From Oenanthe sinensis (lineage: Eukaryota > Streptophyta > Magnoliopsida > Apiales > Apiaceae), in the NCBI GenBank assembly GCA_028671895.1, contig JAPMAC010000209.1:23954501-24018500 (forward strand): 64,000 bases of DNA. The letters are read 5' to 3'. The position numbers were made by a program, and so were the translations under genes. The notes below the pieces were generated by a model. The model made no database searches. It had not been told where the DNA came from and worked only from the letters and a program-made list of their open reading frames with translations. Numbering within the stretch: the stretch's first letter is position 1; each line of letters opens with the position of its first letter. Positions 61,082-64,000 of the stretch are shown piece by piece.

Positions 61082-61600
61082 ATATCTTTCAATAAAATAC
61101 ATCCATCGATAATTAGACGGGACACCCAACTTGCACTCAGTTGCCAAATGTTGTGGCAAATGTTCCATTGAATCAAAAGAACCTGGAATGTAGATGGTTT
61201 CAAGCTTGGACAATATATTCACTATATCTTTCTCCATTTTTTAAATCAATGTATTTTAGATTTGAGGAGCATAAATCCTGAAAGAAGTTGCACAACTCAA
61301 TAATCACATCAACTACATTCTTTGGAAGCAAGTCACGGTAAATGATATGCAACAATTTTTGCATGAAAATGTGACATTCATGTGATTTCATCCCACGAAT
61401 ACAATGTTTTTCCCAATTCAGACACCTGGATATATTTGAGGCATACTTATCTAGAAGTTTCAATTTTTTAATCCATTTAAACAACTTATGAATTTGTTCC
61501 CTTGAAAGCACATATGGCGCACTTGGTTTCGAGCCATTACCTTGAATCAACAACTCATGGTGCACAAGTAATTCTTCACAATCATATCTTGATTTTCAAT
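61082..61600 (-). pseudogene. CACTA DUF4218 region, upstream part
   Basis: Open from 61565 to 61200 (LSREQIHKLFKWIKKL, HIFMQKLLHIIYRDLLPKNV, VIIELCNFFQDLCSSNLKY), resembling DUF4218 (PF13960). After a stop at 61200 it continues as FDSMEHLPQHLATECKLG and YRWMYFIER up to the LTR insertion. The stop and the LTR both disable it. Confidence 0.8.
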
Positions 61601-63303
61601 TATCTTTTGACTTCTTCTTATCATCAAGCACTGTGAGGAATATATTTTTAGAGATATTTTTCTTTGTGCGCATGATATCAATGCTGTGACGAAGGCTGAG
61701 TGTCTCCCAATATGGGAGCTCAAAAAAAGGAGAACTGTGAGTCCAATTATGTGTCATGCCATAATTTTTTGGCTTTCTCTTGGATAACTTTCCTAGAGGG
61801 GGAAATTGTATCTGCTTACATATGGTCTTCGCAATTAATCCTCAATGTCGAGCTGTGACTGATCGTGTCTCAATACTTCCAAACCTTGTACTCCTTCTTA
61901 GTGGATCATCTGGTTCCTAGAAAATACCGAGTAGTGTCATAAAAACTAGATTTACTACCATGTTTGAGTTATTTAGCTTTTACTTGTCCCATGCAAACTG
62001 AACATGACAACTTGCCCTTAGTTGACCACCCACTAATCATACCAAGTGCAGGTTAGTCGCTAATTGTCCACATTAGTGTTGCCTTTATCATAAAATTTGA
62101 ATGTGAGAACCTATCATATGTTTCCACCCCAGTATGCCACAACATTTTTAATTCATCAATTAGTGGCCTGAGATAAATATGAAGGTCTTTTGTAGATTCA
62201 TTCGGCCCAGGAATAAGAAGAGGAATAAACAAGTGTGGAGCTTTCGTACACATAGATGGGGGAAGGTTGTCAACAACCGCCACCACATGCCATACAGTAT
62301 AATCATTAGTGTGTGCATCATGAAAGGGGTCAAATCCATCAGTAGAAAGTCTAAGTCTGACATTCTGAAACTCCTTTGCAAAATTTGGAAATCTACGATC
62401 AAACTGTTTCCACTCATCTCCATCCGTCGGGTGACATAATTGACCTTCAACTGCAACTCTATCATGGTGCCATCTCATACATTTTGCAGTCTTTTGGGTC
62501 ATGAATAAACGCTGCAATCTTAAGGTAATAGGAAAGTAATGCAAGATCTCTTGTGGGATCATCTTCTTTTTAGGATCTTTCTGCGGTTTGTATTGGCTTT
62601 CATTGCATGTATCACAATGTGTCTTCGAGCTATTTTCCTTGTAAAATAACATGCAAGCATCAATCTTTTCATATCCCATGTTCAATCATTTTATCATCTT
62701 TCTCATGGCATAGTAGTTCTCTGGCAATTTATGATAATGCGATAGTACTGATCCAATGAGGTGAATCAACTCATCAAAGCCACTATTACTGCAGTTATGT
62801 TTGCTCTTGAAATGAAGCAGCTTATTTACGAATGATACTGTTGTGAAATTGACATTATTTGGATAAATTGGTTCAGAAGTATCATGCAACATCTTATAAA
62901 ATTCTTTGGCTGTTGGATTCGGTTCTTCCTCAAAATTCACAAAATGCTCATTTGCCTCAACAAAGTCTCTTAGCGTGCATCATACATATCCTCATCTCTA
63001 TGACCGATATTAGCAGAGCTCGTTCCAGCTTCATCTTGCGGGATGTCCTTCTCCCCATGTAAATCTCATTTAGTATACCACTACTTGATACCATTTCGAT
63101 ATAAATGAGCTTTGATAACATTAGGCTCCATGAAATACTTATTTCCACACTATCTACATGGACATCTCATAAGCCCATCTTCCTTCTTGCCAATATGCTC
63201 ACAAGCAAATTTGATGAAACTCTCCACACCAATTTTATATTCTTCTGATGAGTACTTTGATTATTATACCAACTACGACCAATCCAACTACGATCTGATG
63301 TCA
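61601..63303 (-). pseudogene. CACTA TNP2-type transposase, N-terminal part
   Basis: 63303-63090 is a decayed transposase-associated domain (MTSDRSW, then CPC-like residues; PF13963). 62940-62686 is open and ends in an in-frame TGA at about 62686. 62685-62053 continues the same frame with the TNP2 core (PF02992): MRWHHDR, LRLSTDGFDPF, VWHVVAVVDNLPPSMC, LIPGPNESTKDLHIYLRPLIDELK. 62050-61601 shows further TNP2 residues (GWSTKGKLSCSVCM, HGSKSSFYDT) among several stops. It would cut and join DNA at the CACTA ends if intact. The stops and the frame loss in the N-terminus show it is not. Confidence 0.85.
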
Positions 63304-64000
63304 TCAATAAAATTTTGACACATTAATATAAGGTTAATGAAATTGTACATACATAAAAACAAATCATAAATATAATTATGAACAGATATTATTAATTTCT
63401 TAATATTATTAATTTCTTAATATAATTTAATAAATTACAAATATTAACAACAAGCATACTAACAGGGCAAATATAATCGTAACTAACAATTCAACAAATT
63501 TTAACATAATTTTTCAAATTTTATCTATAAATTTCAAATAATCAAATTTAATTACACATAAACACAATATAATAATATTTATGCCAAACAAACTAAAACA
63601 ATTACATTTATATATGAATGAGGAAAAATATCATATACTTGCTTGATGATTTATGTGACCTCTTGAAGTGAAAATGGTGAAAAAGGGTAACAATGGTGGA
63701 AGGAGGCTTGAAAAAGGGGGAAACAGAAGTGAAGCCGGCAGGAAAGTAACGTGGCAGTAGGGTTTCTAAATGGAAACGGGTAAGTTCGACCATCGTAGGT
63801 TGAATGTATACATTCAACCGACTTCGGTCGAATTTATAAATTCAACGGGTTACGGTCGAAACTATAAATTCTAACTTTATTTGGTCGATTTTTATTTTCA
63901 AAGCACTCCGGTCGATAATAGTAAAAATGACATCTTCTAGTCGAAAGTGTTTGTGGGCATATATTTTTTATTAATATTTTAAAGATATATATTTAAAATA
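63304..64000. other. CACTA right subterminal region
   Basis: 63304-63600 is AT-rich and non-coding. 63780-63960 carries repeated ggtcgaattt, gtcgaaac and ttcaacc words like those at 57980-58330. The terminus itself is not reached. The ORF at 63608-63817 has no similarity. Confidence 0.65.

Larger units (their letters stand above)
57959..64000 (-). mobile_element. CACTA (En/Spm) transposon, right end outside window
   Basis: The left terminus CACTATAAGAAACG starts at 57959, preceded by aca (57956-57958), which may be the 3-bp target copy. Subterminal regions at 57980-58330 and 63780-63960 are full of short words in both orientations (ttcgact, gtcgaattt, ggtcgaaa), the expected transposase binding sites. 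Between them lie TNP2-type transposase, DUF4218 and DUF4216 regions, all on the minus strand. No inverted end (TTCTTATAGTG) occurs before 64000, so the right terminus lies outside. A D-family solo LTR is inserted at 59850-61081. Confidence 0.9.

Overview
This is plant nuclear DNA, almost certainly from a eudicot. It is AT-rich, has one spliced host gene of a plant-specific family (GH3), and is otherwise packed with plant-type transposable elements: Athila, Copia/SIRE, Ale-like Copia, LINE, SINE, Stowaway, Helitron-like and CACTA. The species cannot be fixed from the sequence alone. No prokaryotic gene, CRISPR array, rRNA or tRNA gene was seen.

Layout. (1) 1-10348: most of an Athila Ty3 retrotransposon on the minus strand, with 5' LTR, Asp-tRNA-type primer site, gag-pol with two in-frame stops, spacer, intact env-like ORF and 3' repeats. 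Its 3' LTR lies left of the window. It sits inside a LINE whose second half continues on the plus strand to about 13010. (2) 13011-15265: AT-rich DNA with a probable small Helitron. (3) 15271-20495: the GH3 auxin-amido synthetase gene (minus strand, three exons, 616 aa, intact), with a SINE in intron 1 and two related LTRs in opposite orientation on either side. The right-hand LTR lies about 120 bp behind the GH3 TATA box, with its own TATA box pointing at the gene. (4) 20496-23240: AT-rich DNA with a SINE-like insertion, a second possible Helitron end and a Stowaway MITE. (5) 23241-about 29650: a SIRE-like Copia element on the minus strand (3' LTR, intact 412-aa env-like ORF, broken pol). (6) About 29650-56146: a deep retroelement nest. 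An Ale-like Copia relic (G, plus) is cut by a Copia 5' end (F, minus). F is cut by a second SIRE-like element (D, plus, 3' half only). D is cut at a GAAAG duplication by Copia element A (minus, 31885-51172). A's 3' LTR is cut at a TAATA duplication by young, nearly intact Copia element B (32074-41083). A's gag is cut at a GTTGT duplication by solo LTR C (45996-47584). (7) 56147-57958: Ale-like 3' end, degenerate repeats and an AACCGAA-rich foldback element. (8) 57959-64000: a CACTA transposon on the minus strand (TNP2-type transposase, DUF4218 and DUF4216 regions), interrupted by a solo LTR of the D family and running off the right edge.

Functionally, the only host gene is GH3, which conjugates amino acids to auxin and should help to buffer hormone level. 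Everything else belongs to mobile elements, most of them dead by stop codons, frameshifts or nested insertion. The features most worth testing are the sense-oriented LTR promoter at GH3, an identical TAA between RT and RNase H in the related elements A and B, a duplicated mosaic LTR in A, and an unusually dense short-motif array in the D-family LTR that is echoed inside the D reading frame.
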